Assembly (NCBI GenBank): GCA_030425485.1
Contig: JAUIAM010000021.1
Location: 1-64,000, forward strand
Reading direction: 5' to 3'
Length of the DNA stretch: 64,000 nucleotides
DNA from: Verrucomicrobiia bacterium
GTDB lineage: Bacteria; Verrucomicrobiota; Verrucomicrobiia; Opitutales; Cerasicoccaceae
Below are positions 19,282 through 29,371 of the stretch, piece by piece. Numbering within the stretch: the first letter of the stretch is position 1; each line of letters begins with the position of its first letter. The translations under genes were made by a program, and so were the position numbers. The notes beneath the pieces were generated by a model, which was given only the letters and a program-made list of their open reading frames with translations, had not been told where the DNA came from and did no database searches.

Positions 19282-20301
19282 CTAGTAGCTGTCCTCGGTC
19301 AGCTTGACCTTGCCGCGGAAGATGTAGTACACGCAGGCGGTGTAGGTCAGCACGATGGGGATGCCGATCAGAGCGATGTAGAACATGAACTTCAGCGTCT
19401 TGTCCGTGGAAGAACCATTGTAGATATTGAGGCTATTCTGCGGCTCGGGGTTGGAGAAGATCATGTTCGGAAACACACTCAGGGCGAAGAGGATCATGAG
19501 GAAGCCCATGCCCGCACAGGAGTACAGGAAGGCGCGGAACTCGCGACCCTTGTGAATCTCGCGCGGGATGGCTCCCACCACCATCAGGGCCAGCACGAAA
19601 ATTACCCCCAGCTCGACCGGGCGCTTGTAGAGCGCAGCCTCGATGTGCGGGCATTCGTAGATGGTCCAGAAGTTGAAAATCAGGAAGCACAGGACGTAGA
19701 CCGGGATGGTGATCTTGACCATCTTGCGGAGCTTCTGCTGCAGCTCGCCCTCGGTCTTCATAATGAGGTAGATGTTACCGTGCATGAGGAAGAGCGAGAC
19801 AACCATGATGCCGAGGAACACCGCGTAGGGGTGCAACAGGTTGAAGAAACCGCCCACGTACTCGTGGTTGTGGTCGAGCGGGATACCCCAGGTGATGTTA
19901 CCCATGGCGACTCCGATCAGGAACGCAGCCAGCAGACTGCCCACAGCAAAGCCCGTATCCCAGAAACCGCGCCAGAGTCTACCCGGCTCCTTGCTGCGAA
20001 ACTCGATCGCGCAGGCGCGGAAGATGAGCGAGAAGAGCAGGAACATGAACGGCAGGTAAAACCCGGAAAATGCCGTCGCATACACCTCGGGAAAAGCCGC
20101 AAAAAGCGCACCCCCACCGGTAACGAGCCAGACCTCGTTGCCGTCCCAAACCGGGCCGATCGCGTTGAGGAGGATGCGCCGATCCTCGTCCTTTTTTATA
20201 AACAGGTGCAGGCCGCCCACGCCGAGGTCGAAACCATCGAGCATGGCGTATCCGGTGAAAAGCACCCCGACGAGTATGAACCAGATTGTGTTGTAATCCA
20301 T
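19282..20301 (-). CDS. cydB: cytochrome bd ubiquinol oxidase subunit II
   Basis: A 339-residue integral membrane protein starting MDYNTIWFILVGVLFTGYAMLDGFDLGVGGLHLF, the conserved CydB N-terminus. Later features are VWDGNEVWLVTGGGALFAAFP and about eight or nine membrane helices. With CydA it forms the high-affinity quinol oxidase that reduces oxygen without pumping protons. The ORF-track start (20358) overlaps cydA and is rejected in favour of 20301, which lies 5 nt after the cydA stop codon. Confidence 0.95.
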   Translation of the reverse strand: MDYNTIWFILVGVLFTGYAMLDGFDLGVGGLHLFIKKDEDRRILLNAIGPVWDGNEVWLVTGGGALFAAFPEVYATAFSGFYLPFMFLLFSLIFRACAIEFRSKEPGRLWRGFWDTGFAVGSLLAAFLIGVAMGNITWGIPLDHNHEYVGGFFNLLHPYAVFLGIMVVSLFLMHGNIYLIMKTEGELQQKLRKMVKITIPVYVLCFLIFNFWTIYECPHIEAALYKRPVELGVIFVLALMVVGAIPREIHKGREFRAFLYSCAGMGFLMILFALSVFPNMIFSNPEPQNSLNIYNGSSTDKTLKFMFYIALIGIPIVLTYTACVYYIFRGKVKLTEDSY

Positions 20302-20306
20302 GGTGC

Positions 20307-21941
20307 TTACTTGTCTCCGGTTGCACGGCCAGGCAGGGCGTCCGCGAGCTTGCGCCACTTATCGGGCAGCACGTTGAGCGACTCGTCGTCCTTGGGACCG
20401 TGTTTGATTTTGTTGTGCAAGGTGTAGAGGAACACGAAGAAAAGCAGCGAATAAATCAGGAAGAACCCGATCAGCGAGCCCAACACCTGGTTAGCCTTCA
20501 CCGCCTTGGAGAGGCCCTCCGAAGTCTTGAGAATCTCGTACACCACCCAGGGCTGACGCCCCATCTCCGCCGTAAACCAACCCGCCTGATTGGCCAACTG
20601 CGGGATGAATACCGAGATGACCAACACCCAGAGGAAGAGGCGGGTGATTTTCTTTTCCGTGCTAAAGAGGTAGCCAAACTTCCAGAACGCGCAGCCCAGC
20701 AGGGTAATGCCAATCAGCGCCATGCCGCACATAATCATGATGTGGTATGTCTGGAAAACCACCGGCACTTCGGGCCAGTATTCGGGGCGGATTTTCATCA
20801 CTTCCTCATCAGTCAGGTGCTCACCGTAGCGCTCTCGGATAAACTCGTCCGAGGGCAGCTCCTCCAGCCCCTTGACCTCCGTCTTCATGCCCTCCATCGG
20901 GTCGAGGAAGTCGCCGGAAACCAGCAGGCTGAGCATGCCCTTCATGCCGATGGTGTAGTTATTGAGGCCGATGATATTGCCTTCGTCGTCCTTTTTCCAC
21001 GTGACAAGCCCCCCGATACCGAGCGGCGCCATGGTCTGCGTCTCGACCAGACCTTCGATGGCGGCGAGCTTGACCGGCTGATTGTCAGCCACTCCGCGAG
21101 CGGTCGAGTCCGCGCTCCAGAGCTGGAGCAGCGAGGCGATCGTAGCGTAGACGAGCGCGATTTTTAGCGATGCCTTGGCAAACTCCGTGTGCCGCTTACG
21201 CAACAGGTAAAAGGCACTGATGCTGATGACCAGGAACGACCCCGCCAGCCAGCAACCGAGCGTAACGTGCGTCAGACGGTCAAGGGACGAGGGGTTAAAC
21301 ACCATGGCCCAAAAGTCCGTGATGACCGCGCGCACGGAGTCGATGTCCGCCTGCTGGAGGATGTAGTCGTCGGGGAGCTTGAACTCCTGAACGGTAAAGG
21401 TGCCCTGCTCCAGATTGGCCGAGAGGGGATGGCGCACGCCGTCCTCGGTAACTTTAAACTTCTGGGCCAGGTGGAAGCCCGTCGGCGTCTGCATCCAGGA
21501 GTTTGCCACCACAATCCAGACCGCGCTGAAGTGCGAGCCCAGGCAAACCATGAGTGTGGCGAAAAAGTGTGTGTACGGGCCGACCTTGTCCCAGCCAAAA
21601 AGCAGGATGGCGAGGAAACCAGACTCGAGGAAGAAGGCGTAGAGCCCCTCAATGGCCAGCGGGCTGCCGAAAACGTCTCCCACAAAGCGCGAGTAGGTGG
21701 CCCAGTTCGTGCCGAACTCGAACTCCATCACGATGCCACTGGCCACCCCGATGGCAAAGGTCAGGCCAAACACCCGCGTCCAGTAGCGGGCCATGTTGTG
21801 GTAGAGGGGTTTGCGTGTCTTGAGCCAGAAAAGCTGCACGATGACCAAAAAAAGACCCAGACCTATGCTGAAGGTCGGGTAAATGTAGTGAAAGGCGATC
21901 GTGAAGGCAAACTGGATACGCGAGAGTATTTCGACGTCCAT
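20307..21941 (-). CDS. cydA: cytochrome bd ubiquinol oxidase subunit I
   Basis: A 544-residue, haem-binding subunit. Visible ligands and motifs are His18 in [15 protein letters not shown] (haem b595), the [10 protein letters not shown] glutamates, [10 protein letters not shown] around the haem b558 histidine, and [11 protein letters not shown] near the C-terminus. The quinol-binding Q-loop region between them is of the long or intermediate type. The start is ATG 21941 ([10 protein letters not shown]), not the upstream MLGCAM of the ORF track. cydAB is followed by a small membrane protein, and no cydCD assembly transporter is in the window. Confidence 0.95.
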   Translation of the reverse strand: MDVEILSRIQFAFTIAFHYIYPTFSIGLGLFLVIVQLFWLKTRKPLYHNMARYWTRVFGLTFAIGVASGIVMEFEFGTNWATYSRFVGDVFGSPLAIEGLYAFFLESGFLAILLFGWDKVGPYTHFFATLMVCLGSHFSAVWIVVANSWMQTPTGFHLAQKFKVTEDGVRHPLSANLEQGTFTVQEFKLPDDYILQQADIDSVRAVITDFWAMVFNPSSLDRLTHVTLGCWLAGSFLVISISAFYLLRKRHTEFAKASLKIALVYATIASLLQLWSADSTARGVADNQPVKLAAIEGLVETQTMAPLGIGGLVTWKKDDEGNIIGLNNYTIGMKGMLSLLVSGDFLDPMEGMKTEVKGLEELPSDEFIRERYGEHLTDEEVMKIRPEYWPEVPVVFQTYHIMIMCGMALIGITLLGCAFWKFGYLFSTEKKITRLFLWVLVISVFIPQLANQAGWFTAEMGRQPWVVYEILKTSEGLSKAVKANQVLGSLIGFFLIYSLLFFVFLYTLHNKIKHGPKDDESLNVLPDKWRKLADALPGRATGDK

Positions 21942-22106
21942 AGCGCACCCCAGCATGTGCTCTCAGGCAGAAATAGCACGCTAAATCTGGGAAAACTTTT
22001 TCGTAAGCTGGCCGTAACACGGCAATTACAAAGCCTAATCGCAGAAATGGCATTGCCACAAGCGGACCGCTCACCCAAGGTTCTGCTTTAACCCACAGCG
22101 AAGACT

Positions 22107-22862
22107 TTGAAGAACGCCTACCAGGACCTCGATCTCGATATCAACCGCCACGTCAAACAGGATGCCACCTGGATGCTTAGCGAGAAGGCGGCCAAGCGCA
22201 ACTACCCCACCCGGCTGCTGCGCTACTTTGTGCCCTACGGCTACCTCTATGCCATGTCCAAGGCACTCGGACGCCCCATCCGGGTCTGCGAAATCGGCAT
22301 CGGCAAGGGGCAGATGGCGGCCTTCTACGAGTCGGCCCAAAAGTTCCCCGGTCAGCAGCCCTTCGTAAAAGACTTTGTCGGCGTCGACATCACCGACGAG
22401 CGCCCGCCCTACGCGATTTACTCCGACTTTCTCAAAGTCGATCTGAACAAAGAACCGGCTCCCCGCGGCTTCGACGTTTACCTGATGCTCCACATCATCG
22501 AGCACCTGACCGAGCCTGAGGCCGCTCTGGACAAAATCGCCGCAGCACTCGACCCCGGCGCGGCCATCGTGGTCGGCGTCCCCTGCCACCCGCACTTTCT
22601 CATCCCCTACCGCGAGCGCAGCTACCATAAGATTCGCACCTTTGATGCCGGCCACCACACGGCCCACTCCCGCAAGCGCCTGAACGATTGGGCCAAGAGT
22701 GCGGGGCTAAAGATGCGCTACGAAGACGGCGCCTTCCTCCTGCGCTCCAGTGGTTCACCGCTGGAAGACTCCAAGGGCTGGCAGGCCCTTAACCTGGCCT
22801 TCGGGCGCGCCTTCCCCGGCTTCCCCGGCGAGTACTATTGCTGCGCGGTCAAGGAAAGCTAG
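22107..22862 (+). CDS. class I SAM-dependent methyltransferase
   Basis: A 251-residue protein with the Rossmann-type methyltransferase motif I (RVCEIGIGKGQMAAFYE), motif II acidic loop (FVGVDITDERP) and the post-motif FDVYLMLHIIEHLTEPEAAL typical of methyltransf_11/UbiE-like folds. The start is a TTG, since no ATG is near; this is uncertain. Its stop codon is in a CTAG shared with the convergent transglutaminase gene. The substrate is unknown; sugar or lipid methylation in the envelope would be typical. Confidence 0.8.
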   Translation: MKNAYQDLDLDINRHVKQDATWMLSEKAAKRNYPTRLLRYFVPYGYLYAMSKALGRPIRVCEIGIGKGQMAAFYESAQKFPGQQPFVKDFVGVDITDERPPYAIYSDFLKVDLNKEPAPRGFDVYLMLHIIEHLTEPEAALDKIAAALDPGAAIVVGVPCHPHFLIPYRERSYHKIRTFDAGHHTAHSRKRLNDWAKSAGLKMRYEDGAFLLRSSGSPLEDSKGWQALNLAFGRAFPGFPGEYYCCAVKES

Positions 22863-25111
22863 GCCTTTTCTGGTTTGTAGCGGCGCATGAGCCTGCGTGC
22901 CTGACGCATGACTTGACGCGCATGGGCCCGCGAGCTCGTCTGGCCGAAGCGCAGCTCCAGCAGCCCAAGCCGTGCCTCTTGCCAGGCCAATCGCTCCTGA
23001 CCAGCCAGGTGCTCACGCGCGTGGTCAAACAGCGGTTGAAAGCGCTGGAGCAGGTGTCCGGCTTTTAGCCGTATCGGATCTCCGGCCCGGATACCAAACA
23101 GCGAACCGCGGTGGCGCATGACCTCACGCAAGCCCAGATAGAGGTAGCGAACAGCCAGGAGCGAAAAGCAAACGATGGCCAGATAGAGCGCCAGCGTCAT
23201 AACCTTTTGGCGGTTCCAGCCCTCAGTCACCCATGCTTTGGCCTCCTCCAGCCAGCCTTTGAGCCGGGATTTGACTTCCTCGTAGGAGCTGCTCGCGTAG
23301 CTGCGTATATCGCTGGCCATTTCGGCCTGATCGGTCTCGTCAAAATTGACCACCCTGCGGTACCACATCATGCGCAGGCTATCCGTCCAGGCGGACCAGC
23401 CGGAGAACGTCACCACCAGCGAGGTGGAGGCCGCCGCCATCTCACCAAATGAAGCCGAGCCCGCGCTCGGTGTCGGGTCCACGCGAAGCCAATGGCCCTT
23501 CAAATCGTAAATCTCCACCCAGGCATGGGCGTTTTTGTTGCGAATAACGAGATAGTCATCGTAGTCATTGCGCTCGGCCCCGGCGAAGCCCGATATAAGA
23601 CGGGCCGGGAATCCTGCCGTGCGGGCAAGCAAAGTAAATGCGCCGGAGAAATGCTCACACCAGCCTTCATCCTCTTCGCGCATCCAGAGCAGGAGCGGAT
23701 CACCCATCGGGTCATAGTACATGTCGACATTCCGCCCGTAACGGTAGTTTTGCCTTAGCCAGTTGCTGGCCTTCAGGCTGAATGCCTCAGCATCGAGCTG
23801 CTCTCCGCCTGTAATTTCCTCTACAATTTGCTCCAGGTATTCGCGGTCATGCTCCGCGGCAGGAACAATCCGCGTGGTATGCGGATATTGGATAAAGCGC
23901 GGGTTCTCGTAGTCCATGGGTGGCTGCGGGATCGGACTGTGCTGCACCAGGGCCATACGCTCGACCGAGGTCGCCTCCAGACGGCTCTCGTTACGCATCC
24001 CGCTAACCGAGTAGCCGAAGAGATTCGCACTGACCATCTCCATCGAGAGCAGGTTCAGCCCCGGGTAAGCGCGCGTCTTGGTCACTTTCTGAAAGCGCAC
24101 CGTGTCAAAGGGGCCGAGCAGAGGCAGGTACTGGCTGACGTTCCCATGCATGTAGAATAACCACGGCTCCGAGGGCTCGAGTTCCCCCTCCCGATCCCAA
24201 TAGCGGGCATTGAGCAGCACACCCTCGCCCAGGTCCGCATGGTTGCGCTTTAACTCCGCGGACATGCGGAAGCCCTGGTCGGTGTACTCATCGAGCACGA
24301 TCATGCGCCAGTAGGGATCGCCCGGTATCTTGGCCCCCTCCGGCGCATCCACACGCAACGCGATGCTGTTATCATCCTGCAGGCTGCTGACCTCACCGTA
24401 GCGGATGCTGTCGCTAAACCCCGTCGTACTCGTGCCCGGCATTTGCAGGAAGGGCAGCGCCTGGTCGATACTGAACCGGGGCATGGCCAAAAAGATCATC
24501 GTGCTAACCGTAACCATACCCGCAAACAGCACCCCCGCAAAGCCCAGTAGGCGCAGGTCGAGCCCCTGTCGCAAACGCCGCAGGAAGCTCCGCCAGCGGA
24601 AGCCTTCCCAATCGCTGCGGTTGAGGATGCGTCGATGGCTGGCTTCGAGCAGGTTGATCACAAACAGCATGCCCATAGCCAACGGCGTAAAGAGCAGCAT
24701 CTGGAACCCGAAGGTAAGCGAAACGGTCATCACTCCCGTGATGACCAGGATGAACAGCGAGAGCAGAACCAGTTGCAGGTCCTCACGCCGGGAGCGGTAC
24801 TGCATACTGCGGTAGACAGCCAGCAGCATAATCATGCGCACCAGAGGTTGCAGAAAATCTGCCCCATGGATGAAGAAATCCAGCAGGATGATGGTGATGA
24901 CAGCAGGTGTGGCCGCCTTCCAGAACACAGCGGGTATGCGCGAGGGCACACCGGGAAAAAGCACTGTGCAAAAAACGACGAAACCAAACAGCAGCAGCAG
25001 CGGCTGGCTGCCAACATCCAGCTCCAGCATGGCCCAAAAGGCAATCAGCACCAGCAGTTGCCCCATGAGCCACTTCAAGCGATGCAGGTCTGTCAGGCTG
25101 AGCGAATTCAT
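22859..25111 (-). CDS. TgpA-type membrane transglutaminase (DUF3488 + transglutaminase + DUF4129-like)
   Basis: A 750-residue membrane protein. The N-terminal 200 residues contain several helices (DUF3488/TgpA_N). A periplasmic transglutaminase core follows with Cys in EGWCEHFSGAFTLLAR, His in NAHAWVEIYD and Asp in WLRVDPTPS. A further helix and a cytoplasmic C-terminal tail complete it. The start codon overlaps the DUF58 stop by one base (TGATG), showing translational coupling in a moxR-DUF58-tgpA operon. Such operons are common, and the protein's substrate is not established. Confidence 0.92.
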   Translation of the reverse strand: MNSLSLTDLHRLKWLMGQLLVLIAFWAMLELDVGSQPLLLLFGFVVFCTVLFPGVPSRIPAVFWKAATPAVITIILLDFFIHGADFLQPLVRMIMLLAVYRSMQYRSRREDLQLVLLSLFILVITGVMTVSLTFGFQMLLFTPLAMGMLFVINLLEASHRRILNRSDWEGFRWRSFLRRLRQGLDLRLLGFAGVLFAGMVTVSTMIFLAMPRFSIDQALPFLQMPGTSTTGFSDSIRYGEVSSLQDDNSIALRVDAPEGAKIPGDPYWRMIVLDEYTDQGFRMSAELKRNHADLGEGVLLNARYWDREGELEPSEPWLFYMHGNVSQYLPLLGPFDTVRFQKVTKTRAYPGLNLLSMEMVSANLFGYSVSGMRNESRLEATSVERMALVQHSPIPQPPMDYENPRFIQYPHTTRIVPAAEHDREYLEQIVEEITGGEQLDAEAFSLKASNWLRQNYRYGRNVDMYYDPMGDPLLLWMREEDEGWCEHFSGAFTLLARTAGFPARLISGFAGAERNDYDDYLVIRNKNAHAWVEIYDLKGHWLRVDPTPSAGSASFGEMAAASTSLVVTFSGWSAWTDSLRMMWYRRVVNFDETDQAEMASDIRSYASSSYEEVKSRLKGWLEEAKAWVTEGWNRQKVMTLALYLAIVCFSLLAVRYLYLGLREVMRHRGSLFGIRAGDPIRLKAGHLLQRFQPLFDHAREHLAGQERLAWQEARLGLLELRFGQTSSRAHARQVMRQARRLMRRYKPEKA

Positions 25112-26268
25112 CAGGCGGTTCCGGCGAGATTACCCGCGATAAAGGCGTTGACGGTTTTTCCGCCACCCGGGCGAAAGGTTATCAGGTTCGGCCCCGTTAC
25201 GTCGGGTGAGACCTGGGGCTGCTCAACTGTTTCCAGCCGGGCCATGACTTCAAAAAAGCTGTGCAAATCGTGCAGGCGTTTCACCGATACCAGCGGCTCA
25301 TCGTTTACCGCCACACCGATCAAGCGACTCTCCAGAAACAGGTCCTCGGCCAGGCTACAGGCAAAAGCGCAGAGCTTTTCCAGTGCCTCGGCATTTCCCC
25401 AAAGCGAGCTGGGGGTCTCCACAAACACAATGTAGCCGTCCCGATTGTCCTCCGCCATCTGGCGCACCATGAGGCGCCGCAAGCGGGCAGAGGCCTTCCA
25501 GTGCACGAGCCGCTGGGGATCACCCTCTTGGTAGCGGCGGATGTTAATGAGCTCCGCGCCACTGCCGGGGCGGCGGCTTAGCTCTCCCTTGCGGTGCGCG
25601 TGATGGCCGCTGGGCGGCTGAAAGGTGTACTCGATGCGTCCGGGAAATACGATTATGTCACGCCGGAGCGAGCCGCCCACCACCTTGCGCAAAAAACCAA
25701 AGGGGAACTGCGACTCCAGGCCCGCGATGGCGATGTTGTCCTCACCCCGCAAGAGCGGGCGAAAATTCCAGCCAAGGCGCGTCACCTCCCCTGGGTTCAG
25801 GCGCTCGTCGAGGTAGATGCGCTCCTGTTGCCCCGCCCGTGTGGAGCGAATGTTAAACCACAGGTTATAGGTGGGCAGGAGATGTTTGGTATTGGAAAGC
25901 TCGATGTGCAGATCGGCCGTCTCCCCCACCCTGAAATAGGCGGGCAAATTAAGCCGCCAACGCGTACCGCGAAAGTTCCACCAGCTCAGCAAGCCGCTCA
26001 GGATGAAGCTCGAAAGCAGCAGCGAAAGCGCCATGAAAAGGATGTTGCTGGCCGTGTTGTAAGCTGCCGTGCCCAGCCCCAGCGACACGAGGATCAGCGC
26101 GTAACCGGCCGGGGTCGGGATGATGCGGTTGCCCTCTACGGGGAGGATCATCTTCCAAACCAGACGCCAGAAGCGGTCGCCTTTTTGCAGGCGATGCGAG
26201 AAAAACGCCGGGTCGGCCCAATCTCCGCTTCGTGCCGCCTCGGGATTTGGTTCGGCCCAGGTGCTCAC
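25111..26268 (-). CDS. DUF58 domain protein
   Basis: A 385-residue protein with two membrane segments near residues 50-85 and the conserved DUF58 signature [20 protein letters not shown] followed by RLMVRQM. The start is a GTG that overlaps the moxR stop in GTGA, and the stop overlaps the tgpA start. DUF58 proteins carry a von Willebrand factor A-like domain and act with MoxR AAA+ ATPases, probably in envelope or complex assembly; the exact role is unknown. Confidence 0.92.
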   Translation of the reverse strand: MSTWAEPNPEAARSGDWADPAFFSHRLQKGDRFWRLVWKMILPVEGNRIIPTPAGYALILVSLGLGTAAYNTASNILFMALSLLLSSFILSGLLSWWNFRGTRWRLNLPAYFRVGETADLHIELSNTKHLLPTYNLWFNIRSTRAGQQERIYLDERLNPGEVTRLGWNFRPLLRGEDNIAIAGLESQFPFGFLRKVVGGSLRRDIIVFPGRIEYTFQPPSGHHAHRKGELSRRPGSGAELINIRRYQEGDPQRLVHWKASARLRRLMVRQMAEDNRDGYIVFVETPSSLWGNAEALEKLCAFACSLAEDLFLESRLIGVAVNDEPLVSVKRLHDLHSFFEVMARLETVEQPQVSPDVTGPNLITFRPGGGKTVNAFIAGNLAGTA

Positions 26269-27242
26269 GTCGGCGTCGGGATGGTCTCCAGAAAGCGGTT
26301 CAGAATGCCCTCCACCTGGCGACGCTCCTCCAAGGGGTCAGAGCTCTGGCGGCGCAGATTCAGGCGGTGGGTAAAGACATTCGTAAAGACGGAACTCACG
26401 TCTTCCGGGATAACAAAACCCCGCCCCTCGACCAGCGCACTGGCCTGGGCGGCCAGCTTTAGCGCGAGTGTACCGCGCGTGCTCACCCCGGCCTGAAATT
26501 CGCTCTCTGTCCGCGTCGCCTGCACCAGCTTGAGGATGTAATGCAGGATGCTCTCCTCCACGAAGACCTGCGGCGTAAAGTGCTGGATCTCCTGCACCTC
26601 TTTCTTCGTGACCACTGGGCCGATGTCGATCGTATCGTAACTGCCCCGGCTGCCGTTGCGCGAGAGGATTTCGAGCTCGTCGTCGTACTCCGGATAGCCC
26701 ATCTGCAAGCGCATGAGAAAGCGGTCCATCTGGCTCTCCGGCAGGGGAAAGGTGCCCTCGTAGTCGACGGGATTCTGGGTGGCAAATACCGCAAAAGGCG
26801 CACCCACCGCGTATGTCTGCCCATCGACGGAGACCTTGCCCCGGTCCATCACCTCCAGCAGGCTGGACTGGGTTTTCGGCGTGGTGCGGTTGATCTCGTC
26901 CGCCAACACGATGTTGGAAAAAATCGGCCCTTTTTTAAAGATAAACTCCTTCAACTGCTCATCGTAGATGGAGACCCCGATGACGTCGCTCGGGAGGAGA
27001 TCACTGGTAAACTGGATGCGCGAAAAAGAACAATCCACCGACCGCGCCAGGCAGTAGGCCAGCGTGGTTTTTCCCACCCCGGGTAAATCCTCGATCAGGA
27101 CATGCCCCCCGGCTACCAGCGACACCACAACCTGCCGCACCACCTCGTCCTTCCCGCGAATTACGGTGGTGATATTGCTGCGCAGTTTGTCGAGGGTCTC
27201 CTTTATGCGCGGCGCGGGAATAGGTTTCGTCGGGGTGCTCAT
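26265..27242 (-). CDS. MoxR-family AAA+ ATPase
   Basis: A 325-residue AAA+ ATPase. Walker A is [13 protein letters not shown], Walker B is [21 protein letters not shown], and the sensor phrase [22 protein letters not shown] is diagnostic of the MoxR family. It is first in the moxR-DUF58-tgpA operon and would act as a chaperone-like ATPase for the DUF58 partner. Start at ATG 27242. Confidence 0.95.
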   Translation of the reverse strand: MSTPTKPIPAPRIKETLDKLRSNITTVIRGKDEVVRQVVVSLVAGGHVLIEDLPGVGKTTLAYCLARSVDCSFSRIQFTSDLLPSDVIGVSIYDEQLKEFIFKKGPIFSNIVLADEINRTTPKTQSSLLEVMDRGKVSVDGQTYAVGAPFAVFATQNPVDYEGTFPLPESQMDRFLMRLQMGYPEYDDELEILSRNGSRGSYDTIDIGPVVTKKEVQEIQHFTPQVFVEESILHYILKLVQATRTESEFQAGVSTRGTLALKLAAQASALVEGRGFVIPEDVSSVFTNVFTHRLNLRRQSSDPLEERRQVEGILNRFLETIPTPT

Positions 27243-27317
27243 ACTATATATATATCAGGTGACAGGTAGTTTAGGTTAACCCATCTCGACATGGTTGCAA
27301 GTCAGGGCTGCGACAAG

Positions 27318-27431
27318 TCAGACCCCGAGCACAAGCTCATTGTTCCTCAGCATATTGAGCAAACGGCATACCACAACGATGCGCACCAGGCCACATATCA
27401 GCAATTCGAGCAAGGAATGCCGCGCAGACAC
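27318..27431 (-). CDS. possible 37-residue membrane peptide
   Basis: On the minus strand a GTG immediately after GGGAGGT opens a frame of 37 codons with one hydrophobic segment (LLELLICGLVRIVVVC) and a short polar tail. It lies between a PEP-CTERM gene's terminator and moxR. The ribosome-binding site abuts the start codon, and no family is recognised. Chance is a real possibility. Confidence 0.2.
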   Translation of the reverse strand: MSARHSLLELLICGLVRIVVVCRLLNMLRNNELVLGV

Positions 27432-27447
27432 CTCCCTGCCCACACAC

Positions 27448-27474
27448 AAAAAAGCCCCGGGGAGGCCCGGGACT
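27448..27474 (-). terminator. Rho-independent terminator of the PEP-CTERM gene
   Basis: On the minus strand AGTCCCGGG pairs with CCCGGGGCT (one G-U) and is followed by six Ts, 36 bp after the PEP-CTERM stop. Confidence 0.8.
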
Positions 27475-27509
27475 CACAATCAACACTATGAATCGAGAAG
27501 AATGCGCGC

Positions 27510-28070
27510 TTAAGTAGCACGCTTACGCTTACACATGATGACAAAGACACCCGCCAGCACTCCAATCATGGAGGCGGTCTGGGATGGCTCCGGCACGGCC
27601 TCAGCCGTGATTGACCCGAAGTTAGCCGCATCGGTAAGCGTAAAATCCGTCGCGGTAAACGTTACCACAGTAGCCTGCGGAACATATAGCGGCGTACTAA
27701 TACTGTAGCTTTGGACAGCATTAGCGGCCAGGCCTACTCTAGAGCCACCTCCATCAACGCTAAGGGAGAAAGTGCCCCCAGAGTTTACCACATTGCCGAT
27801 ACTGTATGCGGTCAGATTCACGTCGGCATCAAAGGTAAGTTGAAAGGTGAGAACATTGCCCGAGACACTATTGCTGATCAAAACCCCATCCGCTGTTGCC
27901 GCAAAGAGGTTTGTGCCCGTGGTCGTTTGTACAGGATTATTGACCGTCAGGTTCACGCCGCCATCAGCGAGAACAGCCGATGCGGTACCCTCTAGGTCCA
28001 GACCAAAAGTATAAGTAAGGCCGTGTGCGAGATTTACGCAGAGTAAGGATGCAAGTAGTAATTTATACAT
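27510..28070 (-). CDS. small PEP-CTERM sorting domain protein
   Basis: A 186-residue exported protein: signal peptide MYKLLLASLLCVNLAHG, then a beta-rich Thr/Val/Asn-rich domain of about 140 residues, then the sorting tail AVPEPSQTASMIGVLAGVFV with KRKR at the end. No enzymatic motif is visible. It is a predicted exosortase substrate of unknown function. The gene is monocistronic with its own terminator. Confidence 0.82.
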   Translation of the reverse strand: MYKLLLASLLCVNLAHGLTYTFGLDLEGTASAVLADGGVNLTVNNPVQTTTGTNLFAATADGVLISNSVSGNVLTFQLTFDADVNLTAYSIGNVVNSGGTFSLSVDGGGSRVGLAANAVQSYSISTPLYVPQATVVTFTATDFTLTDAANFGSITAEAVPEPSQTASMIGVLAGVFVIMCKRKRAT

Positions 28071-28329
28071 GAGCAGCAGGAGTTAAGAGTTGTTCAACCA
28101 GCCACACGCTATGCGGCAGTTATGTTACATTGAGCAACAAAACAGGTTGAGGCAAGCCCCAAAATATCACATTTAACGTAACACTACTGCATCTAAACCG
28201 TATTTGCCTACAAACCACATACTTAGGCAATACAATCACACAAACTATACAGCCACTTGCAATAGGAACATACGCAACAAACCATTCACAAATGATTCAC
28301 CTCAAACAACTTAATACAACAAAGATAGC

Positions 28330-29337
28330 CTAATCCCTATCCTCAATCAACACTTCTGGAACCAGCAAATAAGTGCCAAACAGGAAGAACCACGAGCCCA
28401 TCATGAGGGCGAACATGTTCCCCCACCACTGGTGTATCTGCACGGGCCCCTGCCCAAAGTAACCCACCACGCTGGAGCACAAAAAGCCAAAGCTACCCAA
28501 CAGGCTGAAGAAATTTATCCACCAGGACATATCCCAGAAGAGCCAGGACCAGCGACGGTGCGTCACCTCCACGATCCCCAGGTAGCTTGCCGTGACGAAG
28601 CAGCACGAGGCCACCGTGCTCGGGGTCCAGACAAAGAGGTCGCTCTGCCACCAACTCAGCCCCTCCACCAGTGACATTCCGCAGTTGAGGTTGAAGACAA
28701 TCGCCCCGACCAGTTGCACCGTAGCAATGGTGAAGTCGATCCGTGGCCAGTCCCAGCCAAACCAACGCCATTTTTTCTTCCGCAGCAGGCCAGGCTGGTG
28801 CTTGGCCGTCGGATCTGCATGGGCATTGAGCGCCTCCAGCAGCAGCATATAACTGCCCACCGTGAAAAAGACCGACCCGGTGAAGCAGATAAAGTTCATG
28901 GCGAACATGCTCCACCCCAGCCACTGGGCCAGCCCGCTATAGGCCATCGGCACCGTGCCGAGGACAAAGCAGATCGATCCCAGGATGAAAACCAACCCGA
29001 TCCACCAACTGAGGTGGTCCGTGCGCCAGCCCCACCACTTGAAGCCGCGGGAATGTTCACGGATGAGCCTCTCGGCCCGCTCCGCATTTTCGACAAAGGT
29101 CATCAACTCGTGCTCGGCCAGATCCTTGACCAGTGCGCCGCGGCGCTTGCGGTGTCGCCGGGACGACCAGATGTGCAGCCGCCCGTCCGGAAGCCGATGC
29201 AGCACACGTGTGATAAACGGCCCCACCCACTCCGTGCGCAGGTGCTCCCAGTGCGTGGGAAACTCCACATGTGACGGCAAGTGCGGCCTCTCCGCAGAGG
29301 CCACCTTGACGCGATCAACCTTGTGAGCCTTTAACAC
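28330..29337 (-). CDS. tryptophan-rich multispanning membrane protein, unknown
   Basis: A 335-residue protein starting with GTG. The N-terminal 100 residues are hydrophilic and basic (SSRRHRKRRGALVKDL). About seven or eight membrane segments follow, with many tryptophans and repeated phrases of the type FILGSICFVLGTVP and GSVFFTVGSYMLLLEA, weakly reminiscent of YrhK-type repeats. It begins 34 bp downstream of the glutamate decarboxylase gene, so it is probably co-transcribed with it. It is not an amino acid antiporter of the GadC type. Confidence 0.7.
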   Translation of the reverse strand: MLKAHKVDRVKVASAERPHLPSHVEFPTHWEHLRTEWVGPFITRVLHRLPDGRLHIWSSRRHRKRRGALVKDLAEHELMTFVENAERAERLIREHSRGFKWWGWRTDHLSWWIGLVFILGSICFVLGTVPMAYSGLAQWLGWSMFAMNFICFTGSVFFTVGSYMLLLEALNAHADPTAKHQPGLLRKKKWRWFGWDWPRIDFTIATVQLVGAIVFNLNCGMSLVEGLSWWQSDLFVWTPSTVASCCFVTASYLGIVEVTHRRWSWLFWDMSWWINFFSLLGSFGFLCSSVVGYFGQGPVQIHQWWGNMFALMMGSWFFLFGTYLLVPEVLIEDRD

Positions 29338-29371
29338 CCAGTTGTATGAAGCTACGGTTTAGCGGGTGCCG

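Noticed and set aside
27291-27513. Plus-strand ORFs between moxR and the PEP-CTERM gene
   Set aside because: They run through the terminator hairpin, have no ribosome-binding site and are lysine/histidine-rich nonsense.
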